From contig LNAC01000689.1 of the NCBI GenBank assembly GCA_002007465.1, positions 1,198,983 through 1,262,982 on the forward strand: DNA of 64,000 nt. Reading direction: 5' to 3'. The notes below the pieces were generated by a model. The model did no database searches, was not told where the DNA came from, and worked only from the letters and a program-made list of their open reading frames with translations. This document shows positions 11,261 to 22,899 of this stretch, in pieces; within the stretch, counting starts at the first letter, position 1, and each line of letters starts with the position of its first letter. The DNA is from Ailurus styani (lineage: Eukaryota; Chordata; Mammalia; Carnivora; Ailuridae). Both the position numbers and the translations under genes were made by a program.

Positions 11261-12362
11261 TTCAATAGTATTTTAAATATCATGTCGTTATATTTACCAT
11301 CTGTTTTTATCTTCACTCAGCATCATGTGGAGGAATAGAGGAAGTGTGCTCAGGCTAAAACATTAGAGGAAGGAATTGTTAAGATTGCTCTTTTAGGAGG
11401 TATAGACAATAATGTACATGATGGATTTCAGCACATGGTAGCAATTAGAACTTGGCCTAAAATCTCTCTCCAGTTATCTGGCCTAAAATTTTAGCATCTA
11501 GATTTCTTTTCGGAGATGAATAAGCATCCTAATTAAAGTGCAAATGAGCTACAGAATTATATACTCGAGTTGGAAAGCACTATCTAGACTGTACCCCACT
11601 ACACACCTAGCAAATAAAACTCTTGAATTCATGTTCTGTGAATAGGTGAATTCCGGTGATAAGAAACTTATTCACATCAGGAATTTTATTCCATCTTTCT
11701 GTCCATAATTGACAAACTCTTTCCGTCTTTGCAGCTGCACGGCATCAAATTCCTCTTCCACAAGAAACCTAGTGGTGGTTTTCAACTCCTACACCAATGC
11801 TAATCAGCTGGGTAGCACTGATCCTGGGGCAGTACCCAGCAGGAACCTCAAACTTCCTGCAGATTCATCAGGCAGAAGGATGGTTCAATGGCTAGGTCTG
11901 TTAGGTATTCTGGAGGGGAGAGTGGCAACGTACAGGATTTTATATTTTCATTCCAAACTGAGATTATTAGAAGCCAATAGCTTTAAAGAGCTCTGCCACC
12001 TGTGTGTTAGGTGGTTCCCAAATAAACACCTAGTATATGAAAGAGTCTGAATAAATGTCTTACCAGTGGATTCAGGAAATGGTTTCTACCTGCCCCCCCT
12101 CCCTCTCAAGTCCTTCTCCCTTGGATATTCTAGCTATTGTCTACCCTAAAACATCGATGTTGTATTTCTCCTTTTCTACTGCACTATTGGTTTATTGGAT
12201 TTCAGTACAGGGTTCTCCATTTCCATTAAATTTCGTCTGATTAAAGTTGTTGCAATATATAAAAAAGTTTACTTGTCAAAATAATCTAAGGATTTAGGGT
12301 TTCATAAACTTAATACAAGTCAGTGGATTAATGTCAAAACAAACCCTAAAGTGGTATTAAAA
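11261..12362. other. Intergenic stretch, no recognised gene
   Basis: AT-rich sequence. A 113-codon plus-strand open frame at 11709-12050 has no recognised domain and no exon-like context. Confidence 0.4.
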
Positions 12363-12374
12363 TCTACTGAGGGA

Positions 12375-12768
12375 GGAGCGCCTGGGTGATGTAATCAGTT
12401 AAGCAGCTGACTGCTGTTTTCAGCTCAGGTCATGATCTCAGTGTCCGGGGACTGAGCTCTGCACTGGGCTCTGCGCGGGATTCTCTCTCCCCTCTCCTTC
12501 TGCCCCCACACCTTGCACACTCCCTCTTCTCTAATAAAATTTAAGAAAGATTTTATTTATTTAATTGAGAGAGAGCACGCACGAGAGAGTGAGCGAGCAC
12601 AAGCGCACGGGAGAGCACAAGCAGGGGACATGGCAGAGGGAGAGGGAGAAGCAGGCTTCCCACTGAGCAGGTTCAATCCCAGGACGCCCAAATCACTATC
12701 AGAGCCAAAGGCAGACCTTAACCGGCTCAGTCACCCGGTGACCCATAAATAAATAAATCTTAAAAAAA
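12375..12768 (+). mobile_element. Can-SINE interrupted by a second SINE
   Basis: The outer element starts GAGCGCCTGGGTGATGTAAT and is broken near 12542. Its A-rich tail (AAATAAATCTTAAAAAAA) resumes at about 12746. Target repeats are CTACTGAGGGA before and GTATTGAGGGA after the whole nest. Confidence 0.85.
12543..12745 (-). mobile_element. Can-SINE nested in another Can-SINE
   Basis: A reverse-oriented copy starting with AAAGATTTTATTTATTT and ending at TCACCCGGTGACCC. It sits in the tail of the plus-strand SINE at 12375-12768. Confidence 0.85.
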
Positions 12769-12780
12769 TGTATTGAGGGA

Positions 12781-13890
12781 TACAGAACCCACGAGGAGGT
12801 ATTAAGCTTATTCCAGTAGAGAAATCACTTGTCCCCTAAGTCCTATTTGAAATTCGACTTATCTTTTAGGAAAAGTCATCTACATGCCAATTCCTGAACA
12901 TTTCCCTAATCACCCCATTATCCCACTTCTAACACATCACCCTCACAGCAATCTGTATACACGTAATTTTCGCATTTTACAGGTGTTATTTCCTTACTAG
13001 TTTGCAAACTCCGAAACAATCCAGTTTTACGCATTTTGGTATCTACCTTAGGTCAGGTTCTCTAGAAAAAGAGACTGAGGTGAAGGTTCTTGTGTCAGTA
13101 ATATGTTGAAGGAGTACTCTTAGATGAATAAAGAGAAGAAGCTAGACCAAAAAAGTGGGTTTCACTGCAGTCTTACCTCAGCTTGATCCCGAGAAGAACT
13201 CCTGGCAGGAAAAGCATCAGAGAAACAGCCCCTCCTGAAGTAAGGCGGCCTTTTGTAGCCCTACATCAGTTAGTCAACTGGTTGCAGCCTTCCTCCAGGA
13301 GGAAGTCCTAACAGCGCAAGCACATCCCCTCAGCTGAAGGCAATTCTTAGGAGAAGGCTGCAAGCTACGGGCTTTTAGAAGCCAATACTCAAAGCCACTG
13401 GGGGATGGGTGCCCCGGGCAGGCAACGGGGATCTGGGCCGCCACCAACAGTGACCACTGTGGCCCCAGTTTCCCTGCGGAACCAAGCACGGCATCTTACA
13501 CATCCTAGGACACAATCGATGTCTACTGATCTGCACTGTTTTAAAGTGTTCAACCAAAACACTTTCCTATTCAGCAAAACTTACCTTATTTAGCTTATTT
13601 TCTTATTTAGCTTATTTCTTATTTAGCTCTTCTGTTTTTTCAGCCAATGGTGGCACTAATCGGGTTTGCCATTTGCCATTAAAGTAATGGAAGGAATAAA
13701 AAAATCATTAGGATATCATAAATTCTATTCCTTAAAATATTCAGTGAAAACAACTTTATAGAATTCTTAGCCTGTGATTTATTTCTTTGGCTTTTCTTCA
13801 CTATAGATAAGTAGATTTTGCCTTCAACAGCTATAAGAAGTGTTAAAAGAAGAAAACGTGGATATGAAAAGGGAGCCACTCAGGTAGACC
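12781..13890. other. Intergenic stretch, possible old repeat remnant
   Basis: Around 13050-13400 the sequence has the flavour of an old transposon or LTR relic, beginning near GGTCAGGTTCTCTAGAAAA, but I cannot assign it. The overlapping open frames at 13274-13593 on both strands look spurious. Confidence 0.35.
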
Positions 13891-14099
13891 TTTTTTTTTT
13901 TTTAAAGATTTTATTTATTTATTTATTTGACACAGAGAGAGAGATCACAAGTAGGCAGAGAGGCAGGCAGAGAGAGGGAGAGGAGGAAGCAGGCTCCCCG
14001 CTGAGCAGGGAGCCCGATGCCGGCCTCGATCCAGGACGCTGGGATCATGACCTGAGCCGAAAGCAGAGGCTTTAACCCACTGAGTCACCCAGGCGCCCA
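13891..14099 (-). mobile_element. Can-SINE, mustelid-type head
   Basis: T-rich start, AAAGATTTTATTTATTT, GA-rich body and end GAGTCACCCAGGCGCCC. It abuts another minus-strand SINE at 14102. Confidence 0.93.
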
Positions 14100-14101
14100 A
14101 C

Positions 14102-14302
14102 CTTTTTTTTTAAAGAATTTATTTTCTTATTTGAGAGAAGGTGAGAGAGAGAGCAGGAGCTGGGGTGGGCAGAGGGGCAGAGGGAGAGGAAGCAGCAGAC
14201 TCTCTGCTGAGCAGGGAGCTGGATGTGGGGCTCAATCCTAGGACCCTGGGATCACGACCTGAGCTGAAGGCAGGTGCTTAACTGAGCCACCCAGGCACCC
14301 CA
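14102..14302 (-). mobile_element. Can-SINE, older head variant
   Basis: Starts with T-rich TTTAAAGAATTTATTTTC and ends GAGCCACCCAGGCACCCC. The pair 13891-14302 is flanked by GTAGACC and GTAAACC, suggesting that the younger copy went into the older one's tail. Confidence 0.92.
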
Positions 14303-14329
14303 ACATGTAAACCTCTTTAATTATTTGAA

Positions 14330-15300
14330 AGCCAAAGCTTTAGGTAATTTGAACTGTTTGAAAGTGTCAAGATTACAGAAAAGTTGCAGGTAGAATTTAA
14401 AGAAAAATTTTTTTCTTTTGTGAGCCATTTGAAAGTATGTTGCCAACATAACGTCTTATTACCCTGGAAATTTTAACGTGTATTTACTAGAAATGATAAT
14501 AATCTATATAAACACAACAATCAAAACCAGGATATTAACACTGATACATTGCTATGATCAAATTCTCAGAACCCATTCAAGTTCCAATAATTGTCCTGAT
14601 GACATCCTTCATAACAATAAGAATTCAGGTCAGAATCACACATTGTCTGCTGCTGTCATGTCTCTTTAGTCTTCTTCAGTCCAGAACAGTTCCTTAATCT
14701 TTCCTTGATTTTCCTGACCTTGACAATTTTGACTATTACAGACAATTATGCTTGGAATTTCCCTCAGTCTGGGCTTGCCTGATATTTACTTATGAACAGA
14801 TTCAGGTGATGCATCTTTGTGAAACTATCACATGAACAATGCTGCACCCTTCCCATTTCATCCTATTAGGTATGCAAGATTTTAATTTGTCCAGTTACTG
14901 ATAATTTTTATTATTCTGTAAGGTTTTTGCACTGTAAAGTTACATTTCCCCCCCCATGGTAATTAATGAGCATTTTATAAAATGGCATACTTTGAGACAA
15001 TTATTTAACTATCGACACATTTATCTATTCATCAAGATAGAGTAATGGTTTCCTATATTATTCAACGGGATTATGACCTGCTCTATAGCCAACAGATTAT
15101 GATGTTACTATTATTATTTATTATAATGCTCAATTTTCCCAAATAGAGCCAGTGGGTATCTGTGTCTGGATCCTGTGTCTTTTTGACATGTTTCTATTAT
15201 TCCTCGAGCACTTCCTTGCTTTCTGGCAAAATAAAATGGTCTAAGATTACTTTATACTTTTCTTGTCCCAGCCCTGATATCAGCCACTTCTCCAAAAAGC
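14330..15300 (+). mobile_element. Ancient LINE 3' UTR-like remnant
   Basis: Phrases such as TTCAAGTTCCAATAATTGTCC, TGTCATGTCTCTTTAGTCT and CAGGTGATGCATCTTTGTG follow, in order, an old L1M-type 3' region as I remember it. Heavily diverged, with no coding capacity. Confidence 0.5.
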
Positions 15301-16943
15301 CTAGGTTTGTTTTTGTAAATAATAGGATTTAAAGGCCAAGATTGAGGGATATCACCACAATGGCAACAGCTTGCTCCTGACTTTGCTCCTCCTCACAAGG
15401 ACAACTAATAACTATTTAAGAACAAGACACCACTAAGATTCCTAGAGCATAGGGATAGTGCTAAAGTACCTCTTCACCCACCCCTGCATCACAGAGCCCA
15501 AGACAGATCACATGAGAAGGGTAAGAGAAGCAGCTACATGGACCGAATTGCCCCTTCCCCAGACCAGGGCAGCACTATGCAGAAGAGCTTTCCTGAGCTT
15601 CTGGTTCTCTAGTGGGAAAAGCAAACCTGGAGACAACCAGCCATAGCCCCCTAACCCCAAGCCTTGTGAGTTGCTTTCCAAGAGCCCCTACTCTGATGTC
15701 ACACAACAGGGATTACAGGGGAATCTCTGGAGCCAAGAGAGAATAGGATGACATATTCAAATATTAAAAGAGAATAATTGTCAACCAAGAATTCTATACC
15801 CAGTGAAGTTGTCCTTCAGAAAAAAAAGAGGCATAAAGACTTTCTCAACCAAAAAAAGCTAAGGGAGTTTACTGCCACCAGACCTGCCTTAGAAGAAATG
15901 CTAAAGGAAGTTCTTTGAGTGGAAGGAAAGAGAATGCTAATTAACATCATAAAAACATAAAAAGGCATTGTAAATCTCACTGGTAATGGTAAATATACAG
16001 TCATAGTTAGATTCTGCAATATGGTAATAGTGGTACATAATTGACTTAAGGCTTTAGTTTAGAAGTTATGTAAAAAAGAAATAACCATAGTAGTAAAAAT
16101 AATCATAACTGCAACAATCTGCTACACAACATAATAAACCACATGTAGGTTGTAAGGGAAGCAACCTAAAATGTGAGGGGGAGGATAATTAAAAGGGTAC
16201 AGTTTATGAATTCTTTTGAAGTTAAGTTGTATTAGTTGAAACGGGGTGTTATATTATAAACTGTTATCAGTTTACAATATTTTATGTAAGCCTCATGATA
16301 ACCACAAAGGAAAATCCTATAGTAATTACACACACACAAAACCATAATTAACAGGTCAAAGTGCACCAATACCAACAGACATCAAAACACAAAAAAAGAT
16401 GACAAAAAACAAGGAACAGTGGATCTACAAAACAACCAGAGAACAATAAAATGGCAATAGTAAATCCCTAACTATCAGTGATGACTTTAAAAATAAACTG
16501 ATTAAATTCTCCAATCAAAAGACACAGAGTGGCTCACTGGTTTTTTAAAAAAAAGCAATATCCTACAATTTGCTGACTACTAGAGACTCACATTAGCCCT
16601 AAAGACACACATAGACTGAGAGTGCAGGAATGTTAACAACAGTAACAAGTGGGGGTAGCTATATTACGTTAGACAAAAGAGACTTTAGGCTAAAAAACGG
16701 TAAAAACAGACAAGGTGGTTATATAATGATAAAGAGGTCAATATATCAAGGAGACAAAATAATTATATACATTTATGCACAATGGAGTGCTTAAATATAT
16801 AAAGCAAAAACTAACAGAGCTAAAAGGAGAAATAGTAATTAAATAATCATTGGAGATTTTAACACCTTACTCTCAATAATGGATAAATCACCCAGACAGA
16901 GAATCAATAAAGAAATAGCAGATTTGAATAACACTAGGACCAA

Positions 16944-17378
16944 ATGGACCTAACAGACATATATAGGACATTCTTTCCAACAACAGCAGATTACACATTC
17001 TTCTCAAGTGCACACGGAACATTTTCTAGGATAGACCATATGTTAGGCCATAAAACAAGTCTTTGCAAATTCAAGAAGACCAAAATCATACCAGGAGTCT
17101 TCTCTGACTACAATGGCATGAAACTAGAAATCAGCAAAAGAAAACTGGAAATTCATGAACACGTGGAAATTAAACAACCCTCCACGGACAACAAATGGAT
17201 CAACAATGTAATTAAAGGGGGAATGAAAAGACTGAAACAAATGAAAATGGAAACAACATACTGTAACCAGTGGGCTGCAGCAAAAGCAGTTCTACAAGGG
17301 AAGTTTATAGCAATAAACAGAGTAAGAAACAAAAAAGATCTCAAACATCCTACCCTACTCCCTAGAACTAGAAACTAA
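16944..17378 (+). pseudogene. L1 ORF2 endonuclease-end fragment
   Basis: A 144-codon open stretch covers the C-terminal endonuclease motif SRIDHMLGHK and the segment after it, with AAAKAVLQGKFIAIN near its end, typical of L1 ORF2. It is truncated on both sides by stops and is not a host gene. Confidence 0.85.
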
Positions 17379-18339
17379 GAACAAGAAAAACAAACAAACA
17401 AACAAACAGCAAACTGAGCCCTAAATTAGCAGAAGAAAGGAAGTAATAAAGATTACAGGAGATATAAATGAAATACAGGACAGAAAACAATTGAAAATAT
17501 TAACCAGACTTGGAGTCAGTGCTTTGAAAAGATAAATAAAATTGACAAACTCTTAGCTAGACTAACCAAGGAAAACAGAAAGGACCCAAATCAACAAAAC
17601 TGTAAATGAACAAGGAGATATTACAAATGATAACACAAAATCAAATGATCATAAGAAGCCAACAAACTGGACATCCAAGAAAAAGTAGAAAAATTCTTAG
17701 AAACATACAACTTACCAAGACTGAATCAGGAATAAATAGAAAATTTGAATAGACCAATTACTAGTAAAGAGACTGAATCAGTGATCCAAAATCTCCCAGT
17801 GAAGAAAAGCCCAGTTCTAGATGGCATCACTGGTGAATTTACTAAACATCAAAGAAGGATTAATACCAATTCTTCTCAAACTCTTCCAAAAAAATCAAAG
17901 AGGAGGAAACACTCCCAAATTCATTTTCTAAGGCCAGCACTTTCTTGATACCAAACCAGAAAAGAACACTACTAACACTACTAGACAAGAAACTGCAGGC
18001 CAATATCCTAAAGAATATAAATGCAAAAATTCGCAACAAAATACTAGCAAGCTGCACTTAGCATCACATGCAAAGGATCATTCACCATGATCAAGTGGAA
18101 TTTATCCATGGGATGCAAGGATGGTTGAACATATGCAAATCAATCAATGTGATACATCACATTAACAGAAGGAAAGAAAAGAATCATGATCATCTCAAAT
18201 GATGCCGAGAGCATTTGACAAACTGAACATCCATTCATGATAAAAAAAACTCCTAACAAATTAGGCACAGAAGGAACATTTATCAACATAATAAAGGCCA
18301 TATATATCACAAACTCACAGCTAACATACTCAGTGGTAA

Positions 18340-18522
18340 ATGGTTGAAAGTTTTCTTCTAAGATCAGGAACAAGACAAATGTGTCTACTCTCACCACTGT
18401 TATTCAACATACTATTAGAAGTTTTAGCTAGAGCAATCAGGCAAGAAAAAGAAAGAAAAGGTATCAGGATTGGAAAGGAAAAAGTAAAACTGTCTCTCTT
18501 TGCAGATGACATGATTTTATAA
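18340..18522 (+). pseudogene. L1 ORF2 reverse-transcriptase fragment
   Basis: A 60-codon stretch contains [20 protein letters not shown] and ends with FADDMIL, equivalents of RT motifs 4 and 5 (GTRQGCPLSPLLFN and FADD). A stop follows directly. Confidence 0.88.
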
Positions 18523-19165
18523 AACAATTTTATAAAACAATCCTGAAGATGCAACCAAAAAAAAAAACTCAATCAATGAATTCCATTGTACTATACAAAA
18601 TAAAGTTTCAGAATACAAAATAAACATACAAAAATCAGTAGTGTTTCTATACACTAACAACAAATTTTCTGAGAAAAAAAAGAAATTGATCCCATTAACA
18701 GTAGTATCAAAAATAAATACTTAGAAATAAATTAAACCGAGGTGAAAAATCTCTACTCTGATCTACAAGACACTGATGAAAAAAATAAAAGATACAAATA
18801 AATAGGAAGGTATCCTGTCAACACTGCCAAAATCTACCATCAGTAGATTCAGTACAATCCCTATCAAGATTCCAAAAGAAGAAAACACACTCTAAAATTT
18901 ATTTGGAACCACAAAGGACTCCAAATAGTCAAAGGAATCCAAAGAACAAAGCAGGAGGCAACATGGTTCCTGATTTCAAGCTATACTATAAAGCTACAGT
19001 CATCAATACAGTATGGTACTGGTATAAAAACTGACAAATAGACCAATGGAACAGAATGGAGAGCCCAGAAATAAACCCAAGCTTATACCATCAACTAATA
19101 TTTGACAAGGCCAAGAACACTCAAAGGTGAAAAGACAGTCTCTTCAATAAATGGTGCTGAGATAA

Positions 19166-19740
19166 TAGGATATTCATTCTTCTTTCTTTGAATTACCTTT
19201 CTTTAACCTTTTTATTCATTTGTCTTTTTTCCTCTCATTTTTTATTCATATTTATACCTATGAGGAAAGACAACAAACAATACTGAAGAAGGGAACACTT
19301 GAACGCTCATACTTTCCTTGGTCGATTTACAACAAATTAGTGCCCACTACAGACCATCGAACATGCTGCAGGATCTGGGATGCAGCAGTGGACAAAGTGA
19401 CAAAAAGACCAGTCCTCGAGGACCTTACATTTCAGTGGAGGTGACCAATAATAAACAGGATGAATAAGTTTCCTTACTATGTTAGTTTCTCCTTGTTTAC
19501 ACCAACCCTGAACCTTCGTGGTTCAATGGTAATTGAAACCACAGTCATACAGTACAGAGTGTCCCTAAGACATGTCTTGTAGATAACAACCCTTGCTACT
19601 CTTCTGAATTTTTCTCTGAGGTCAACTGCTCTCTGGTAGACAAACTGTCCAACATAATCTCAAAGTAAAATAGTAAACTAGAAGAGGTTATATTTTTTTT
19701 CTACTTGCTGAATAAAGATATAGTGTTTGTTCAAGAAATG
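19166..19740. other. Intergenic stretch between L1 relic and a SINE
   Basis: 19340-19470 resembles the unnamed ancient repeat (GGATGCAGCAGTGGACAAAG, then ACCTTACATTTCAGTGGAG). The rest is unremarkable. Confidence 0.4.
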
Positions 19741-19748
19741 ATACATGC

Positions 19749-19926
19749 AGGGCACCTGGGTGGCTCAGTTGTTAAGCATCTGCCTTTCGCTCAGGTCATG
19801 ATCCCAGGGTCCTGGGATTGAGCTCCACATTGGGCTCCCTGCTCCGTGGTAAGCCTGCTTGTGTTCTCTCTCTCGCTGTCTCTCTCTCTCTCTGTCAAAA
19901 AATAAACAAAATCTTAAAAAAAAAAA
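19749..19926 (+). mobile_element. Can-SINE
   Basis: Head GGGCACCTGGGTGGCTCAGT; A tail of 12 or more bases. Perfect 8-base target duplication ATACATGC at 19741-19748 and 19927-19934. It lies about 150 bases beyond the predicted end of PLA2G4A. Confidence 0.95.
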
Positions 19927-20084
19927 ATACATGCTTTTTCCTTTAAGAAAAATAACCACGATTTAAAATAAGTTTCACATTACCATTTAGGCGTAACAAT
20001 TTTTGTGTTTGAAAGCTATGAGTATGAGAATCTTTCATTTACAGTGCAGTACTCCATTAAAAATAAACAAAGACTCAGTTATCT

Positions 20085-20554
20085 CATGCTAATGGCATAT
20101 GTATTTATTTGGTATATGTATACATGTGTATATAAATAAAAAATAGTGTTGTCTCATGGTATGAATAAATCCAGTCAGTGAATAACATTTATACACAATG
20201 CAAAGTCGTACTTATTGAGACTGAACTGTTAAATATTCTAAAAAGAAAACATTTTTTTTTAAAAAAGAGGACATAAAAGATAGTTGGTGAGGAATATCGA
20301 AAATTACAGTATATGTCCCTACATTTGCATCAGAAAATCTATGCAGACAGAAAATGTAGCTGAGTATTTTTTACATAATCACATCATCTGGCAACCTAAC
20401 AAATTTATAATGGTATTATTCTCACGCAGCTAAATAACTGCAACTTTGAGTACCAGCCAGTCTCTTGTGATCAGTACTATGCTTTTAAATCCAGTTGTAA
20501 TGGAATTTCAAACTGCCTAAGCATCAGAAATTGCTGCCCTTTCCACTGCACAGA
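20085..20554 (-). other. PLA2G4A: PLA2G4A 3' UTR (predicted)
   Basis: About 470 bases of AT-rich sequence follow the stop. Five ATTTA pentamers occur in the minus-strand sense, at 20486-20490, 20431-20435, 20230-20234, 20166-20170 and 20133-20137. This matches the AU-rich, unstable character described for PLA2G4A mRNA. The end is inferred from the polyadenylation hexamer at 20104-20109, not observed. Confidence 0.7.
20104..20109 (-). terminator. PLA2G4A: Polyadenylation signal AATAAA for PLA2G4A
   Basis: TTTATT on the plus strand reads AATAAA on the minus strand, about 450 bases beyond the stop codon. It is the clear canonical hexamer in the expected range. Cleavage would be expected 10-25 bases further, near 20080-20095. 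RNA 3'-end data would settle it. Confidence 0.65.
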
Positions 20555-20686
20555 CTATGCTGTGGGTTTGCTTAGAAACTCTTTGTTGAAGAATCGTCTT
20601 GCTTCAACATTACTAAGGGAAACAGAGCAGCGAGATGGATTCTGTCTTCTGTATTCAATGCTTTCAACTATGGCGTTCTTTATCAC
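20555..20686 (-). CDS. PLA2G4A: PLA2G4A terminal coding exon with stop (residues 707-749)
   Basis: The 132 coding bases follow a CTTTGCAG acceptor and encode 43 residues plus a TAG stop at 20555-20557. The peptide has [19 protein letters not shown], then [18 protein letters not shown] and LSKPTA. By count the first Ser of CSVS is residue 727, a phosphorylation site in the human enzyme. The C-terminal residues read KPTA, where I recall KPKA in human. Translation stops here and the exon continues as 3' UTR toward lower coordinates. Confidence 0.97.
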   Translation of the reverse strand: MIKNAIVESIEYRRQNPSRCSVSLSNVEARRFFNKEFLSKPTA

Positions 20687-22850
20687 CTGCAAAGAGAGGG
20701 AAAAGATGTATAATTAGTATTGCTCTAAACTCATGTAAACATTTGTTTGGTCAAAACAAAACCTAATTGATCTTTTTATTATAGTCTTCTTTATGAAATA
20801 GAGAAATCTCTCAGTCATGCATGTGTATATTTAAATCCAACATCCCACCATTACACTCCTGTTAAGCTCCTATCTGGACGGTCTACCTTCCCCAGACAGA
20901 GAAAGAACTATTCTGGGAGTGTTCTGGATTTTGTGCTGATAAAATTGAAAATAAATTGTGTGCAACCTGGTAAATTTATATTTATTTTGGTTTTCAATGG
21001 GGGAGGTGATAAGAGAGAAGGAATAAGGAACTACTAAATGTAGAATTTATGTTCTTTACAGTTCGTGGACAAGCAGAAATGAGGGACCACAGGGGAGCAG
21101 AAGACTTTCTCTAAGCCTAAGGAGAAAAGCCCGTATTGCTGACGAATCGCCCTGCTTTCTCAGCTAAACAAACACAGTTATAAAACACGGATGTCCCGTA
21201 TCTAGAAAATACCACACTTTGTGATTTTATTGATGACTTTCTTATTCAGACCAATTTTCATAATACTCAAATTAATGGGGACCACAAACTCCAAGAACTA
21301 CTATTCCAATTATATTCTCTTCTGAAGTTCACCTAGTGAAGAACTTCTGGAAAGAAGACAAGATTTGGAATTTGGTTGAAGCCGTTGTTGCAGAGCAATG
21401 GGAATGGGCTTTGGAAGAGAGGCCTGTATATTAATTTTGGCTCTGTTGCTTCTTTGGAACCCTTTCAAAATCAGGAAGACTCCATTCCCTAGGTCACGAC
21501 TATAGGATTTCATCTTAACCGATGAACTAGAAGTTTGAGGGCACAGAAGAAAATCACAGGGACTATTTTACAATTCCCTTTATTCTCCACCCCAGGGATT
21601 GTTAAACAAGATTAAGGTACTATCCACACGTGCTCCAGTTCTCTGCCCTACTTGGCAAGCCCGAGCAGCTTAGGACCCAAGGCCCCCGCCCATCCAGAGC
21701 TAGAGTGGCTCACTTGGCCTTGGAGATGTGTAGAGGGGTTTTCCCCTGTCCACATCCAGTGTCACTGGGTAAGCCGGGTTCAATGCCTGGAGGAGAGAGA
21801 TATGTGACCTGGGTGGTGCTAACATGCAGCTAATTTTCTGAGACTTTATGTTGGACCCGATGGGCAGGCCTGTCTAATTCTCTAACAGGAACTTTAAACA
21901 ACAAACAGTTGTATTCTGGAAAGAGGGATTCATCACAGAAATGTGACACCTTTATTTTCTTTATGATTTTTAAATTATAGAGTATATTTTATAAAACATA
22001 TTATACATGTTTGTATATATAATTGTCTTATGGGCTCAAATGTTACTGAGTCTTTTAAGTAAAGCAGGTATTTGCTGAGCCCATTTTCCCCATGAGTGAG
22101 GGAGAAAGAATGAATTCTATGGTGACAGAAGAGGCTTCAGACCTATGAAGAAGACCTTGATCAAGGACCTCCAGGCCTAATCACTTCTTGGCCATGCGAG
22201 ATCAAGGGAATTCACTGAAATCCTTGAAACTGTTTTGTCTTCTTTAAAGCGGGAATAATAATATTAGTCTTGTTTTTTGTGGGGATTGGAGACCATTTAT
22301 ATGAAGTACTTTGTACAATACTCAGCACGTTCCACAACTATCATCTATTTATTGTTATTTTTTAACTGACCATATGTGTGAAAATGCAGGAGCTTTAATT
22401 TGGATATGAGGCTGTGAAGTTTACTAGAAATAAACACACAATGTATATCTAATTACGAGCTTATTATATGGTAAAGTCAACAAATCAACTCTGCTATCAA
22501 ATGTGCCCTTACTACATCTTCTTTTTTCTTTTCTTTTCTTTTTTTTTAAGATTTTATTTATTTCTTTGAGAGAGAGAGGGAGTAAGCAAGTGAGCAGGGC
22601 TCGATCACAGGTCCCTGGGATCATGACCTGAGCCGAAGGCAGATGCTTAACCCACTGAGTCACCCAGGCATCCCCCCCCCCACATCTTCTTTTATAATCT
22701 CCCTGTTTTCTAGATGTTACTTCAGCAAATTTTCAGGTGGTGTCTTCACCATACCAGCACAAGACACAGGAACCCTCATTGCAGAGAAATGCCCAAGTCA
22801 AATAAAAATCAACTCTTTTCTTTCCAAATACCTAAAAAGCTTTAAAATAT

Positions 22851-22899
<49 letters not shown>

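Larger units (their letters stand above)
15330..19165 (+). mobile_element. Decayed L1 retrotransposon with ORF2 relics
   Basis: The frame at 16944-17378 contains FSSAHGTFSRIDHMLGHK, from the end of the L1 ORF2 endonuclease domain. A later frame has SPVLDGITGEFTKH (17745-17948), and one at 18340-18522 ends in FADDMIL, the reverse-transcriptase catalytic motif. The frames are separated by stops and shifts, so the element is dead. The segment 15720-16040 resembles the older L1 region upstream of ORF2. The start near 15330 is approximate. Confidence 0.85.

Noticed and set aside
11709..12050. A 113-codon open frame as a gene.
   Set aside because: No recognised protein features, no splice signals matching an exon, and no homologous exon in the neighbourhood.
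16944..18522. Reverse-transcriptase and endonuclease motifs as an active retroelement.
   Set aside because: Frames are broken by many stops and shifts, and the pieces belong to one decayed L1.
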